Of a DNA stretch of 64,000 nt, positions 34,574 through 44,621 are shown piece by piece. This DNA is from CAYXDO01 sp964463485 (GTDB lineage Bacteria; Myxococcota; Kuafuiibacteriia; Kuafuiibacteriales; Kuafuiibacteriaceae): assembly GCA_964463485.1 (NCBI GenBank), contig CAYXDO010000008.1, positions 1 through 64,000 of the forward strand. Reading direction: 5' to 3'. Made by a program: the position numbers and the translations under genes. Numbering within the stretch: position 1 is the first letter of the stretch; every line of letters begins with the position of its first letter. The notes under the pieces were generated by a model. That model searched no databases. It had not been told where the DNA came from and saw only the letters and a list, made by a program, of their open reading frames with translations.

Positions 34574-34611
34574 AGCACGGTCCTGAAAGCACGGTCCTGA
34601 AAGCACGGTTC
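34571..34611 (+). repeat. Three tandem 13-14 nt repeats at the parB stop codon
   Basis: Three copies of TGA(A)AGCACGGTCC-type units follow each other: 34571-34583, 34584-34597 and 34598-34611. The first begins with the parB stop. Each copy carries TGA in the same phase relation, and the unit differs by one inserted A and one C-to-T change. Could be a short protein-binding array or a slippage product. Confidence 0.7.
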
Positions 34612-34839
34612 TGGACCGCGGGTCGATCAAGCCTGTATCGATGTTGCGGGCAACCAATGGTTGTCTTGTCCGATAGTCGTAGCGTCATCGGCTGAAGGTA
34701 CGGAAGTCGGCGAGAGAGTCGGTGGGGTGCCTACTCCCCACACTCGACTCCCCACATGTGGACTTTGCTCCCCGTTTCTCCCACGTCTCCGTAAACCGTC
34801 CGATCTGGATCGCATCCTGCTACGCTCGCGTCCGTGGTG

Positions 34840-37185
34840 ATGCGTCCGGCCATTCGACTCCTTCCAACGCTGTCGCTCGTCGGGGTCTTGATCCAACCCC
34901 TCGGCTGTACCGACAAGACAGGCGACCCAGGCACTCTGCAGCCACCTGGGAACAACGCCAACAACAGCGGCAACAACAACAACGGCAACAACAGCAATAA
35001 CAACAACAATGGGAATAACTCCAACGTCGACGTCACAAAAGACGATGACCAGGACGGAGTGCCCAATGTCCAGGAAGACCGAAACCAGAACGGCACGATA
35101 GACCCGGGCGAGACCAGCCCAGGGGTGACGGACTCGGACAACGACGGGATTCCGGACGCGAATGAAGTCTCGACGCTCGCGTGCGGCGTAGGCCAGGACC
35201 GGCCTTTCGAGGTCTACGATGCGCCCGGCGCCGACTCGATGATCTTGGTCGACGCGGCGGTCACGGAGCACTCGATGCTGAGGACTCCGGACGGCAAAGC
35301 TCCAGGGCTCATGGTCGCCGACCCAGCGCTGAACGTCGCCGCGGTGATGATCGCCAAGCGGCCCTCGCCCGGCGTGAACACCCCGTCGGCCCAGCGGGAC
35401 GCAGAGCGCCGCAGCTCCTTGGCTGCGATCGGCAGCATCGACAACCAAGCCACACGCGCGTTCACCACCGCGGAAGGCTTCGCGGCCGAGCAGGCAACCT
35501 ATCGCATTCGTGCTGGCGCGAATACGGACGCCCGCACCGTGGCCAACCGTCTGGCGAGTGAGTTCCTTGGTGGGGCCCAACTCACCGGAACACTCACCGC
35601 AGGGGGACCGCAGAGCCGCGATGTCATCGTTCAATTGTTGACGATTCAGCGATCGTCCTCCCAGTTCGTGCTCGTCGCTGGCGTCGGCGTGGGTGAGCTC
35701 GCGGATGCGCAGTCCCTTCGCCTCGAAGAGTTCACCGACGGCACCAACGTCGCCCGCCACGGCTCGTATACGATCCACGCGTGCGACGGCTTCAAAAACG
35801 ACGGCAGCGGCGCGGTCGACATCCTCTTCGTCGTCGACGACTCCGGCTCGATGGAAGACGACCAGCAGGCCGTGGCTGATGCCGGCGGAGCAATGGCGGA
35901 TATTCTCGCGGCCGCGCAAGTCGATTTCCGGTTGGCGGTCGCTCGCACCTATTCGACGGGTGACGAGAACGACGCCCGCCGCGGTCGGCTCGAGGGCCCG
36001 GGCCTGACTCGCAATCTCAATGAGTTTCAACAGACCATCGTCGTCGGCGCCGACGGCGGTTGGGAACCCGGCCTCGAGGTCGGTCTGCTCGCCTACGACA
36101 ACCTTCTCCCCAAGACTGCAGCGGGCGCGCCCGTGCAGCCGAACAAGCTCCGTGAGGGTGCTGGATTCGTCGTCGTGCAACTCTCCGACGAGCGTGATCA
36201 GTACGTCGAGTGCGCCGCATGCGGTGACTGCCGATCTCAGGAGAGTCAGCAGACTTTCTGCACCGATTCGGCCGGCCAGACCGTCATCGAACGTTACGTT
36301 CGTGAGTACAACAACCGAAACATCGTGATGTTCGCGATCGTCGGCGACCTACCCAACGGCTGCCAGCAGACCTCGACTCGAGATGACTTCGAGCCAGGTC
36401 AAGGGCATGTCGAAGTCGCCAACGCGACCGGCGGTCGCTTCGGATCCCTGTGCGGCAACATGCGCAACAACCTCGAGGACGTGGCTCGCGTCGCCACCGG
36501 CATCGCCAGCTCCTACAAGCTGACCTACGCGCCCGCCTCCGCGACGATCAAAGTCGTGGTCGGTCTTCCTGGTCAAGGCACCGCCGTTCCACGCAGCCGC
36601 GAGAACGGATGGGATTTCGACCCTGTTCAGAACACCATCATCTTCTACGGAAATGCTCGTCCCCGAGAGAATCAGGAAGTCGTGATCGGTTACCGACGTT
36701 GGGAGTGGAAAGACACGACCCTGCCCGGCGGTGGCCCTGGCGGCGTCGATGGACCAAGCCCGATCGGTCCGCCCGACTCGCCGACGGACCCGAACAATCC
36801 GCCGGTCGTCACGGGCCGCCCGCAAGATCCGACCGTGACTCCAGGCGGCGATCCGGCGAGCGCTCAGCCAGACCCGTGCATGACTTGCGAGCAGTACACC
36901 TCGTGCTTGCCGGACGGCGACACCCGGATGTGCGTGGTGGTTTGCGGCGACGACATCTGCATGACGGGTCAGGTGTGCCTGCCCGACGTGGCTCGGTGCG
37001 GTGACCCATCTCAGCTCCCGAACAACCCCAACCCGAATGACAGCTGTGGGAACGAAGTCTGTACCTCGGGTCGAATTTGCGATCCGACGCGAGGCGTGTG
37101 TGTGATCCCTTGTGAGACCTCGGGTTGCGCGAGCGGCCAGATCTGCAACAACATGACCCACGTCTGCCAGATCCCGGATTTCTAG
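34840..37185 (+). CDS. VWA-domain surface lipoprotein with Asn-rich linker and thrombospondin-3-type calcium repeats
   Basis: 781 residues. Signal peptide with lipobox near LGC (about residue 23), a low-complexity Asn/Gly linker of about 30 residues, then acidic DxDxDG-type repeats (DDDQDGVPN, DSDNDGIPDANE) typical of thrombospondin type 3 calcium sites. A VWA domain carries the MIDAS motif DDSGSM (about residues 333-338) and an extended integrin-like fold. The C-terminus (about 685-781) contains cysteine-rich repeats (CMTCEQYTSCLP, CGNEVCTSGRICDP, CETSGCASGQICN), a pattern common in myxobacterial surface proteins. Likely calcium-dependent adhesion or binding. The start could also be GTG at 34834 or 34837; no Shine-Dalgarno helps. 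Long open frames opposite this gene are shadows. Confidence 0.88.
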   Translation: MRPAIRLLPTLSLVGVLIQPLGCTDKTGDPGTLQPPGNNANNSGNNNNGNNSNNNNNGNNSNVDVTKDDDQDGVPNVQEDRNQNGTIDPGETSPGVTDSDNDGIPDANEVSTLACGVGQDRPFEVYDAPGADSMILVDAAVTEHSMLRTPDGKAPGLMVADPALNVAAVMIAKRPSPGVNTPSAQRDAERRSSLAAIGSIDNQATRAFTTAEGFAAEQATYRIRAGANTDARTVANRLASEFLGGAQLTGTLTAGGPQSRDVIVQLLTIQRSSSQFVLVAGVGVGELADAQSLRLEEFTDGTNVARHGSYTIHACDGFKNDGSGAVDILFVVDDSGSMEDDQQAVADAGGAMADILAAAQVDFRLAVARTYSTGDENDARRGRLEGPGLTRNLNEFQQTIVVGADGGWEPGLEVGLLAYDNLLPKTAAGAPVQPNKLREGAGFVVVQLSDERDQYVECAACGDCRSQESQQTFCTDSAGQTVIERYVREYNNRNIVMFAIVGDLPNGCQQTSTRDDFEPGQGHVEVANATGGRFGSLCGNMRNNLEDVARVATGIASSYKLTYAPASATIKVVVGLPGQGTAVPRSRENGWDFDPVQNTIIFYGNARPRENQEVVIGYRRWEWKDTTLPGGGPGGVDGPSPIGPPDSPTDPNNPPVVTGRPQDPTVTPGGDPASAQPDPCMTCEQYTSCLPDGDTRMCVVVCGDDICMTGQVCLPDVARCGDPSQLPNNPNPNDSCGNEVCTSGRICDPTRGVCVIPCETSGCASGQICNNMTHVCQIPDF

Positions 37186-37297
37186 GCCGCAGAGTCTCCC
37201 TTTCCTGGCTCCCTCTCTGACTTTTCTCCTCCCTGACTTTTCTCTTCTCGTTCAACTCGAAGTTGGCGAAGCTGGTCCCGGGCGCGACAATTCGTCC

Positions 37298-37831
37298 GTG
37301 AGAACGCCCGCGAGTCCGGATCGAGTCTTGGCCTTCATGTCCGAGCTCGGCCGAAAGGCCAAGGGACCCGGGACGGTCTATCTCGTCGGGGGCGCGAGCG
37401 CGCTCTTGGTGGGTTGGCGCGCGACCACTGTCGACGTCGACATCAAGCTGGACCCTGAGCCGGCCGGGGTCTTCGAGGCGCTCGCCGAGATAAAGCGAGA
37501 GCTCGACCTCAACATCGAGCTTGCTGCGCCCGATCAGTTCCTCCCCCCTGTACCAGGGTGGCGCGAACGAAGCCCCGCCATTGGCCGCCACGGCCCAGTC
37601 GAGTTCCGGCACTATGATTTCGATTCGCAGGCCCTGGCCAAGCTCTCGAGGGGTTTCGAACGCGACCTGCTCGATGTCGAAGCCATGCTCGGACTCGGGC
37701 TCGTGTCGAAGGAATCGGTCCTGAACGCATTCCAAGCCATCGAGGCAGCTATGCTGCGCTATCCTCACCTCGACGCCGCGACCGTGCGGACGAGGATCCT
37801 CACGTTCTTCGAGCGACGAAGCCATGCTTGA
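37298..37831 (+). CDS. DUF6036-like nucleotidyltransferase-fold protein
   Basis: 177 residues. The motif YLVGGASALLVGWRATTVDVDIKLD (residues about 27-51, with G-G-A and D-x-D spacing) is the MNT/nucleotidyltransferase signature (GG-x(9-13)-D-x-D), and the C-terminal region is helical (RDLLDVEAMLGLGLVSKESV). It closely resembles the DUF6036 class of predicted nucleotidyltransferases, some members of which act in toxin-antitoxin pairs. GTG at 37298. It overlaps the following small gene by 8 nt. The function as a toxin, antitoxin or tRNA/protein-modifying enzyme is unproven. Confidence 0.75.
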   Translation: MRTPASPDRVLAFMSELGRKAKGPGTVYLVGGASALLVGWRATTVDVDIKLDPEPAGVFEALAEIKRELDLNIELAAPDQFLPPVPGWRERSPAIGRHGPVEFRHYDFDSQALAKLSRGFERDLLDVEAMLGLGLVSKESVLNAFQAIEAAMLRYPHLDAATVRTRILTFFERRSHA

Positions 37832-38117
37832 GCAGCCTTCGCTCCCCGGCAGAGCTCTGGTCGAGCGAGGCCTCGCCGACCTCGCCGCCGGAACCCATTC
37901 GGCCGAAGCGCTGGTGTGCTCGATGGCAGCCTCCCGACTTCGCGCGGTCGGCTTCGATATCGAGCCAAGCAGAGTCGCACCCGATCCCGAGCTGCGCCTG
38001 TTGGAGAGCGTGGGCGGAGAGCTCGACCGCTACAACGCGCTTCGCCGCGAGCTGATCAGCTTCCTCGACGCCGCCGACGCTCTGGGTTGGCGGAGGGTTC
38101 CCGACCGGGCCGGGTGA
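37824..38117 (+). CDS. Small protein coupled to the nucleotidyltransferase-like gene
   Basis: 97 residues, ATG at 37824 inside the end of the preceding gene (8-nt overlap, so translation is coupled). Predicted all-helical: LVERGLADLAAGTHSAEALVCSMAASRLRAVG, then LRLLESVGGELDRYNALRRELISFLDAADALG. No recognised family and no signal. The tight overlap with a DUF6036-like gene suggests a two-gene module, possibly HEPN/MNT-like in organisation, but no RX4-6H HEPN motif is visible. Confidence 0.65.
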   Translation: MLEQPSLPGRALVERGLADLAAGTHSAEALVCSMAASRLRAVGFDIEPSRVAPDPELRLLESVGGELDRYNALRRELISFLDAADALGWRRVPDRAG

Positions 38118-38300
38118 GTCCTGCTGTGCCTTGGTCCCATGTGGACGAAGGGCTGGCCTCGCGTACCCAGGTGCCCCTGGTGGGTGCGACAAAGGGCAGA
38201 GAATTCTGCGTCGAGACTCACCCCGCGCGTGACCCATGCGCCGATTGCGCGCTGCTCGCGAGCACTCTACGGGGGTTCGTCCGTTGCACGCGCCCGAGCC

Positions 38301-41300
38301 ATGATCGGCGCGAGCAGCTCCAGTCACTCGGTTGGGTTCCGGGCCTTGTGGCCCATCTCTGCCGCGCTTTTGGTCGTCTCTGGGGGCTGCGCAGGATGCG
38401 ACTCCGAGGTCGGACCGGACGTCTCGGACGCCGCGGCGCCCGACGTTCTCCTCGGCGACGGGACTCCTGGCGACGGGCCTCCTGGCGACGGACCCCTTGG
38501 CGACGGGCCTCCCGACTCGGCTCTCGACGCTGCCCCGGACTCGGACGTTTCGGATGGCGGAGCGCCTCCGGACGGCGACGCCGAGGACTCCGGCGACGCC
38601 GAACCCACCGATCGCGACGGTGGAGCGATCGGGGTTTCGGCCCGCGTGGTCGGAAGAGTCTTCGGCGAACCCTCGGGCAGCCCGCTCTCGGGCGCATCGA
38701 TCAGCGTGCTCGAAGGTGGAGCGACTGCACTCAGCGACGCTTCCGGCGGCTTCGAGTTGCTCGTCACGGAGCCGAGGAGACTCATTCTGGAAATAGCGGC
38801 CCCAGGTTATATCTCCGCCTATCGCTCCGTCGCACCGCTCCAAGGACAGGTGACCTACGCCGAGGAGGCTCACCTGCTGCCCCGGGACTCGCGGGACAAT
38901 CTGATCCTGGCCGTTTCGCCCGACGAGCAAATTGCGACAAATGCCGATGGGTCGGTTCGGGTTCGATTCCCACCCGGGAGTGTGCCTGCTGATATCCACG
39001 TTCGACTGACCTCCTTCCCTCGCTCGAACGTGCTCCCGAGCCCCTTGCCCCGCTCGAGCCAGTTCAACTTTGCGCTGGAGCTCGAACCGGATGGCACGCA
39101 ATTCCTTCTGCCGGTGACCATCGAAGCGCGATCACCCCACGCCTTCCCCGTCGGCACGCCGATACCGGTCGGCGTATTCAATCCTCGCACGGCGTCGTGG
39201 GCCCACGAGGGTATGGCGCAGGTGGTCACGATCGCAGGGGAGCTCACGATGAGTTACGAGACGACTCACTTCTCCCTCGTCGATCTCAACCCGCCTCCGG
39301 CGCCGAGCTGGGACGAAGAAGACGACGACCAGAAGGACGAGACCGAACCCGAGGATCCGTGCGGCGGAGGAGAGTCGCCTGGATCCGTCGTATGCTACGC
39401 GTCCGGCGAGCTCAGGGAAGAGTTGCCCCTCCTCACCGTGCTGACCCCGTCCGGACCCTACTCACCTTCTCTGGTCTATCGCTCATCTCGCGCGAACCCC
39501 ACCGCCCGCCTTGGCGTGCTGCGACGCAGACCTCCGGAGGGCGATCTGGGCGTTCTCGCTCTTCGCTTTCGCCTAGGAATCGGAGGTCGGAGTTGGACCT
39601 ATCACCTGGCCCCAAGTATTCATCTTGCGACTTACTCGCTGCTCGTGGCGCTCGAGGATTCGGCGGGCATGACACTTCCCACCGGATCTCACGACTACGC
39701 GCTCAGCCTCGATACCTTGAGAAGCTCCACGTACTACCGCTCGGTCTGCTTCGGGTGCCCTGGTCTCTCGGACACGTCGATTTCCACGAGCGAGCCGGTC
39801 GCGTTCACGCGGGATTGGAGCGGCAGCATCGTCGTGGAGAACCTGAGGGACAGCGCCTTCGGCGCGGGTTGGATGCTCTCTGACGAGAGTCGCATCCTGC
39901 TCGGCGGCGTCGATGAGTTGCTGCTGCTCGAAGGCAAGGCCGCGGCCAAGATTTTTCGCCGTGACCGGATCAGCGAATTGGTCGTCGGCACCGGGTTGTC
40001 GGGATACTCACCCGACGGCACACCCGCGGCCGCCGCGAAGATTTCGGGAGTGACGGCCTTGGCCGTCGACTCCCACCAGCGCCTCGTCTTCGCTGACCAA
40101 TTCGGAAAGCTCCTCCGGAGAGTGAGCGCGAGCGGCGAGCTCGAGACCATCGCCGGCAACGGGGAGCTCTTCGACGATGAGTCCACGGACCCCCTCGAGG
40201 GGGACGCGCTCGCGATTCCCATGCCGCAGATCAACGGCATCGCCCCGGTGGGTGATGATCTCCTGCTGGCCACGAACTACGGCGTACGGAGGTTCTCGGC
40301 AGCTCTGGCAACCATCGAGGTGATTTCGAACTGTGACTCTGCCGACGAGTCGAGCGGCAACGCCTTCGAGCGCGATGGGTACTGCATGACGGTGGCGATC
40401 GTCGCGCGGCCCGGTCCCAGCGGCAAAATCTACGCGGCGGACCAGCACCGCATCAAAGAGCTCGACGGGACCTCGGTTCGAACTCTCCTGGGGAGCCCGA
40501 TGCAGCGAGCCTTCACGCTCGACACGACTCTCAATGGCATGTTCGAAGGTCTTCACCTGCCGCCGGGCGCGGAGGCGGAGGAGTCTGACCTTTGGCCCAT
40601 CAAGGACTTCGTGGTAGCGCCTGACGGCGCGCTGATCGTGGCCTCCCAGTTCTTTGGTGTGTATCGAGTGCCGCCGTCCGGTCCGGTCGAGGCGCTCGCG
40701 GGTCGCGGTGTAGAGCCGAGCAGCTTCTTCAACATCGACCTCAACCAAGCCGTGACTCACTCGGTTCCGCTCTCCACGCTCACGCATGGCGCCGACTCTC
40801 TTCGACAGCACGTCGCGGACGCCCAGGGGCTCGGCCTCGGACCCGACGGATCCATTTACTTCCTCGACACTCGCTACTCGCAGCCGACCTGCCAAGGGCT
40901 CGGCGGATCGGGCGGTCGTGTCTTTCACCAGACCGTGGTCAAGCGTCTCGACCCGTCGGGTCGGGTGGCGATGGTGACCGGCTGGCAGCCGCTTCCAGAC
41001 CCGTGTTTTCTGCTCGACCCCGTCACGGCCGCCGAGCGCCGCTTCGACACCCTCCTTCCCTTTGGACGTCCGAGCTCGCTGCAGTGGATGCGGAGGAGCG
41101 ACTCCGTGTACTCGAGCCACGAGGGGAGCGAGCGTCCCCATCCGAGCTATGCGAGCGCGGACCCCCCTCGCAACCGACTGGGGGCCGGGTACCAGAACCT
41201 GGACAATCACCTCGCGGTCGCCGCCAACGGCGACTTGTTCATGTCCTTGGCCGGCTCGCGCGATTATGCGGAGCCGTGGCAGACGATGTTTTCCAATCTC

Positions 41301-44300
41301 ATCGTCGTCCACCGAAATCCGGCCGACGTACTCTACTCGTCCACCCCGTGGGATGGCCGGACCATCGTCAAGTCGGGGGCGGCCTATGAGTTGCGCGACG
41401 AAGATCCTGGTCATTTCACGTCGTTCGACGGAGCAGGCCGGCTCCTGAGTCGGCGCGAGGCGGGTCGCGGGACTTGGTCGTACTCGTATGACGAGCTCGG
41501 TCGAATGACCGAAATCTCGGTGCCCGGGGGCGAGCGGATCTCGTTCACCTACGACGGTCGCGGGCGAGTGACTCGGGTCGGTGACGCTCACGGTCGGGGT
41601 GCCAACCTGGTCATCGACACGAGCTCTGACCTGGTGGGAATCGAGCAGGCGGAGGGCGTGACACTGGAGCTGGTGTATGATTCGCGGCACCTGCTGGTCG
41701 AAAAGTCGCTCGGAGGAGGTACTCCGACGCGCTACACCTTCGACGCTCACGGTCGGATCGCGACCGTGACGGATCCGGTGGGCCGAGCGATTCATTACTC
41801 CCCGTATGCGGCTCAGTCACTCCTCAACGACGTGCCAGCGGGATCGATCTCTGCGCCGTCGCCCTCGCCACCAGCGCCTTCGGCCGTTCGTGTGTTGACG
41901 CCAGAAGGCGAGTACCTCCTCGAGATGTCTTTGTCCGGGAGACTGGGTACCAAGTCGGACCCGCTCGGGCGCTCGGTCGAGGTCAAGGACGCGCTCTACG
42001 CGGGCTGGTCGTACTCGGGGCTGGGCGGTCGGCATCGGAACGCGATGTCCAAGGACCAGCCGTTCGAGCAGCGACTCCCCGCTTCGATGGGAGGCACCTA
42101 TTTCAGAGCCGGTCGCGACGAGCTCGGCCGTCGCTCGCGGCTGATGTGGATGAAAGACTCCTCCGGATTCATGAATGTCTTCGACACGACTTATTTTGCT
42201 TCGACCCAGAAGCCGACGAGTCGGACGCAGTGGTTTGGAACGGAGCCGCTGACTACCGAAATCGAATACACACCGGAGGGTTTGATTCGGCGAGTGAGGA
42301 GGGCCGACGGGACCGAGACCACGATCGGTTACGACGCAAGTTCTCGGATCGAGTCGACGACCGACGGCGCCGGGCTCACGACGCAGGTGCTCCGCGATCC
42401 AGACGGCTTCACGACGGCCCTCGTCACGCCCAGCTCTCGGGTGGACTTCGAGCGAGACGCCCGGCACCAGGTGACTCGAATTCTCTGGCCTCAGCGTGAG
42501 ACCGTCTCGAGCTTCGACGAGCTTGGTCGCCTGGCGACCCGAACGGACCTCGCAGGGGGCCTGGTGAGCTTCGAATACTCACCCCAGGGAAGCCTGGTTC
42601 GGGTCGTGGATTCGCTTTCGAACGAGACGACGTTCGAATACGACGACAAGGGAAGGCGGACGAAGCTGCGGTATCCGTGGGGTGCGGAGGTCACGACGAC
42701 TTTTCCCGTCGGCGCGCGGGCGCCCAATCGAGTAGACTACGGAGGCGACGAGTACTCCGAGCTCACCTACGACGTGCTCGGGCACCCGGTCGCCGAAACG
42801 CTGGGACGAGGCGCGGAGCTCCTCGAGACCCTCGCGTACGGCTGGGCCGGCGCGCTCGACCGGCCGAGCTCGCTCAGCAACGACTTCGCCACCATCGAGC
42901 TCACCACCAACCCCTGGGGAGTGACGGCTCGGGAGACCTACCGCGGCACCGCGGGTGATCTCGGACCCCTCGCGAATCGATACGTCGACTACCGGCTGCA
43001 AGGCGCCGGCGTCCGCTTGCTCGGGTACGGAGGCTCCACCGCACAAACTCAGCTCACGTTCACCTATCCGATCGGGTCGCCGCTCGCCGACACGTTCTCG
43101 TACGGAGCCATCGATTGTGCGCTGAGTTACGATCTCGTCGGGAACCCGGCGAGTCGGGTCTGCGAAACGACGGGGCTGAGTCGGGTGATCACACGCGACG
43201 CGATCCACCGCGAAAGCACCGTGACATACTCATACGGGCCCACGCCGCTGCTCGAGATCGAGCTGCTGCGCGACGAGCGGGGCTTGGTCACCGAGAAGCG
43301 GCTCACTCAGGCCGGAGTCACCGACAGCTTCTGGCAGAGCTTCGATGAACATGGGCAGCTAACCGCCTCGACCTCGACGCTCGGAGCGGAGACGTTCGCC
43401 TACGACGCGATGGGAAATCCAGACGGCGCGACGCTCGCGCCGGGCAACCAAGTCCTCGAGCTGGACGGAGTCTCCGTCACGTACGACGCGAGGGGTCGGG
43501 TCGTCCAGAAAGTGAGCCCCGACGGGCTACGGACCGAGCAACTCACCTGGAGCGTTCGGAATCAGTTGCTCGGATACCTACGCTACGAGGGCGGATCGTC
43601 GACCCCCAGCGTGAGTGTCGAATACGGATACGACGGATGGGGTCGCCGGATTTCGAAGAGAGTAGGTGCCGACACGCACCGCTATCTCTGGGCGGGCCAT
43701 CGGCTGTTGGCGATCTTCAAGAACGCGTCGACCGTGCCGGTATTTGCCTTCGTGTTCGACCCTTCGGACGGGCAGCTTGCGATCGCCCGCACCGGACCGA
43801 CCACGGCGTATTACTTCGTGTTGACCGACGAGGCCGGCACACCGTTCGCATTGGCCTTGCGGCGCAGCGCGACCCTAGGGGAGCCCGCGGGAGCCCGGAG
43901 GTACTCAGCCTTTGGGCGGATCCTTTCGGACGACTTCGCGGTGCCGCTCCCCATCGGTTTTCAGGGTGCGCTGTTCGACGAAGAATCCGGGCTGCACGTC
44001 ATGGGGCGGCGGCTCTACGACCCCGAGCTCCGACGTTTCCTGACGCCCGACCCGCGGCTGTACGTCGATGGGTTCAACTCGTACCGGTTCGCCCGCAACA
44101 ACCCGCTCGGATATTTCGATCCGACGGGTACGGAATCGGAGCCGTGCTGCGACGACGCGATGCGTGACAAGATCGATGATTTGAAGGACGCCATCGAAGA
44201 CCAGTACGAGCTCCGAGACTTGGGACGCGAGGAGCTCAAGAGGAGGAAGAAGGAGCTCGAGGAGAAAGTCCTGGACTTGGCGGACATCAATCCGACGAGC

Positions 44301-44489
44301 GACTTCATCGGCGCCTACGGAGAGTCCCCGACCACCGGAAATCCGCTCGAGAACACGGACCCGTACGATGCAGTGGAGAACGCCGAGAAGGCGCTCGACA
44401 TCGTCGAGGACTCTCTCTCCGATACCCAGGACTCATTGAACGCGATGACGGCGGAGCTCGCACACTTGATGGCGGCCTGCGCAAAGTGA
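38301..44489 (+). CDS. Giant RHS/YD-repeat lipoprotein with NHL-type propeller segment
   Basis: 2062 residues. A signal peptide with Cys near residue 30 is followed by a Gly/Asp/Pro-rich low-complexity tract (about 50-75, repeats of GDGPPGDGP). Then a carboxypeptidase-regulatory-like beta-sandwich (about 100-165), a ZU5-like region, and about residues 550-960 with NHL-type blades (KISGVTALAVDSHQRLVFAD, LETIAGNG). RHS/YD repeats follow (about 1030-1915: YDELGRM, YDGRGRVTRV, FDAHGRI and so on), ending in the RHS core RRLYDPELRRFLTPDPR...NNPLGYFDPTG. The last 119 residues (1944-2062) are a helical, charged tail without a known toxin motif. NHL plus YD is a teneurin-like combination. ATG at 38301, since an upstream in-frame start would hide the signal. 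Confidence 0.9.
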   Translation: MIGASSSSHSVGFRALWPISAALLVVSGGCAGCDSEVGPDVSDAAAPDVLLGDGTPGDGPPGDGPLGDGPPDSALDAAPDSDVSDGGAPPDGDAEDSGDAEPTDRDGGAIGVSARVVGRVFGEPSGSPLSGASISVLEGGATALSDASGGFELLVTEPRRLILEIAAPGYISAYRSVAPLQGQVTYAEEAHLLPRDSRDNLILAVSPDEQIATNADGSVRVRFPPGSVPADIHVRLTSFPRSNVLPSPLPRSSQFNFALELEPDGTQFLLPVTIEARSPHAFPVGTPIPVGVFNPRTASWAHEGMAQVVTIAGELTMSYETTHFSLVDLNPPPAPSWDEEDDDQKDETEPEDPCGGGESPGSVVCYASGELREELPLLTVLTPSGPYSPSLVYRSSRANPTARLGVLRRRPPEGDLGVLALRFRLGIGGRSWTYHLAPSIHLATYSLLVALEDSAGMTLPTGSHDYALSLDTLRSSTYYRSVCFGCPGLSDTSISTSEPVAFTRDWSGSIVVENLRDSAFGAGWMLSDESRILLGGVDELLLLEGKAAAKIFRRDRISELVVGTGLSGYSPDGTPAAAAKISGVTALAVDSHQRLVFADQFGKLLRRVSASGELETIAGNGELFDDESTDPLEGDALAIPMPQINGIAPVGDDLLLATNYGVRRFSAALATIEVISNCDSADESSGNAFERDGYCMTVAIVARPGPSGKIYAADQHRIKELDGTSVRTLLGSPMQRAFTLDTTLNGMFEGLHLPPGAEAEESDLWPIKDFVVAPDGALIVASQFFGVYRVPPSGPVEALAGRGVEPSSFFNIDLNQAVTHSVPLSTLTHGADSLRQHVADAQGLGLGPDGSIYFLDTRYSQPTCQGLGGSGGRVFHQTVVKRLDPSGRVAMVTGWQPLPDPCFLLDPVTAAERRFDTLLPFGRPSSLQWMRRSDSVYSSHEGSERPHPSYASADPPRNRLGAGYQNLDNHLAVAANGDLFMSLAGSRDYAEPWQTMFSNLIVVHRNPADVLYSSTPWDGRTIVKSGAAYELRDEDPGHFTSFDGAGRLLSRREAGRGTWSYSYDELGRMTEISVPGGERISFTYDGRGRVTRVGDAHGRGANLVIDTSSDLVGIEQAEGVTLELVYDSRHLLVEKSLGGGTPTRYTFDAHGRIATVTDPVGRAIHYSPYAAQSLLNDVPAGSISAPSPSPPAPSAVRVLTPEGEYLLEMSLSGRLGTKSDPLGRSVEVKDALYAGWSYSGLGGRHRNAMSKDQPFEQRLPASMGGTYFRAGRDELGRRSRLMWMKDSSGFMNVFDTTYFASTQKPTSRTQWFGTEPLTTEIEYTPEGLIRRVRRADGTETTIGYDASSRIESTTDGAGLTTQVLRDPDGFTTALVTPSSRVDFERDARHQVTRILWPQRETVSSFDELGRLATRTDLAGGLVSFEYSPQGSLVRVVDSLSNETTFEYDDKGRRTKLRYPWGAEVTTTFPVGARAPNRVDYGGDEYSELTYDVLGHPVAETLGRGAELLETLAYGWAGALDRPSSLSNDFATIELTTNPWGVTARETYRGTAGDLGPLANRYVDYRLQGAGVRLLGYGGSTAQTQLTFTYPIGSPLADTFSYGAIDCALSYDLVGNPASRVCETTGLSRVITRDAIHRESTVTYSYGPTPLLEIELLRDERGLVTEKRLTQAGVTDSFWQSFDEHGQLTASTSTLGAETFAYDAMGNPDGATLAPGNQVLELDGVSVTYDARGRVVQKVSPDGLRTEQLTWSVRNQLLGYLRYEGGSSTPSVSVEYGYDGWGRRISKRVGADTHRYLWAGHRLLAIFKNASTVPVFAFVFDPSDGQLAIARTGPTTAYYFVLTDEAGTPFALALRRSATLGEPAGARRYSAFGRILSDDFAVPLPIGFQGALFDEESGLHVMGRRLYDPELRRFLTPDPRLYVDGFNSYRFARNNPLGYFDPTGTESEPCCDDAMRDKIDDLKDAIEDQYELRDLGREELKRRKKELEEKVLDLADINPTSDFIGAYGESPTTGNPLENTDPYDAVENAEKALDIVEDSLSDTQDSLNAMTAELAHLMAACAK

Positions 44490-44621
44490 CCTCCGCCTTC
44501 CTCGACGACGCGCAAAGTTCGCACGGACGCCTGACTGCACCTCTGGAATGGCGAGTCGATCGCTGTTCGTTTCTCACGCGGCATTGCGCGGCTGTTCCTG
44601 CCTCGCTATGGTCTGCCCGCC

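Noticed and set aside
34627..36180. Long minus-strand frame opposite the VWA lipoprotein
   Set aside because: The plus strand carries a MIDAS motif, calcium repeats and a signal peptide; the opposite frame has no recognisable domain and begins inside the lipoprotein gene.
38951..38980. tRNA T-arm-like sequence (GGTTCGATTCC flanked by complementary GGG/CCC)
   Set aside because: It lies inside the RHS coding region, with no acceptor stem or anticodon arm at the right distance.
40008..41795. Long minus-strand frame inside the RHS gene
   Set aside because: It reads antisense to clear NHL and YD repeats on the plus strand; its Arg/His-rich content is typical of the third-frame antisense reading in GC-rich DNA.
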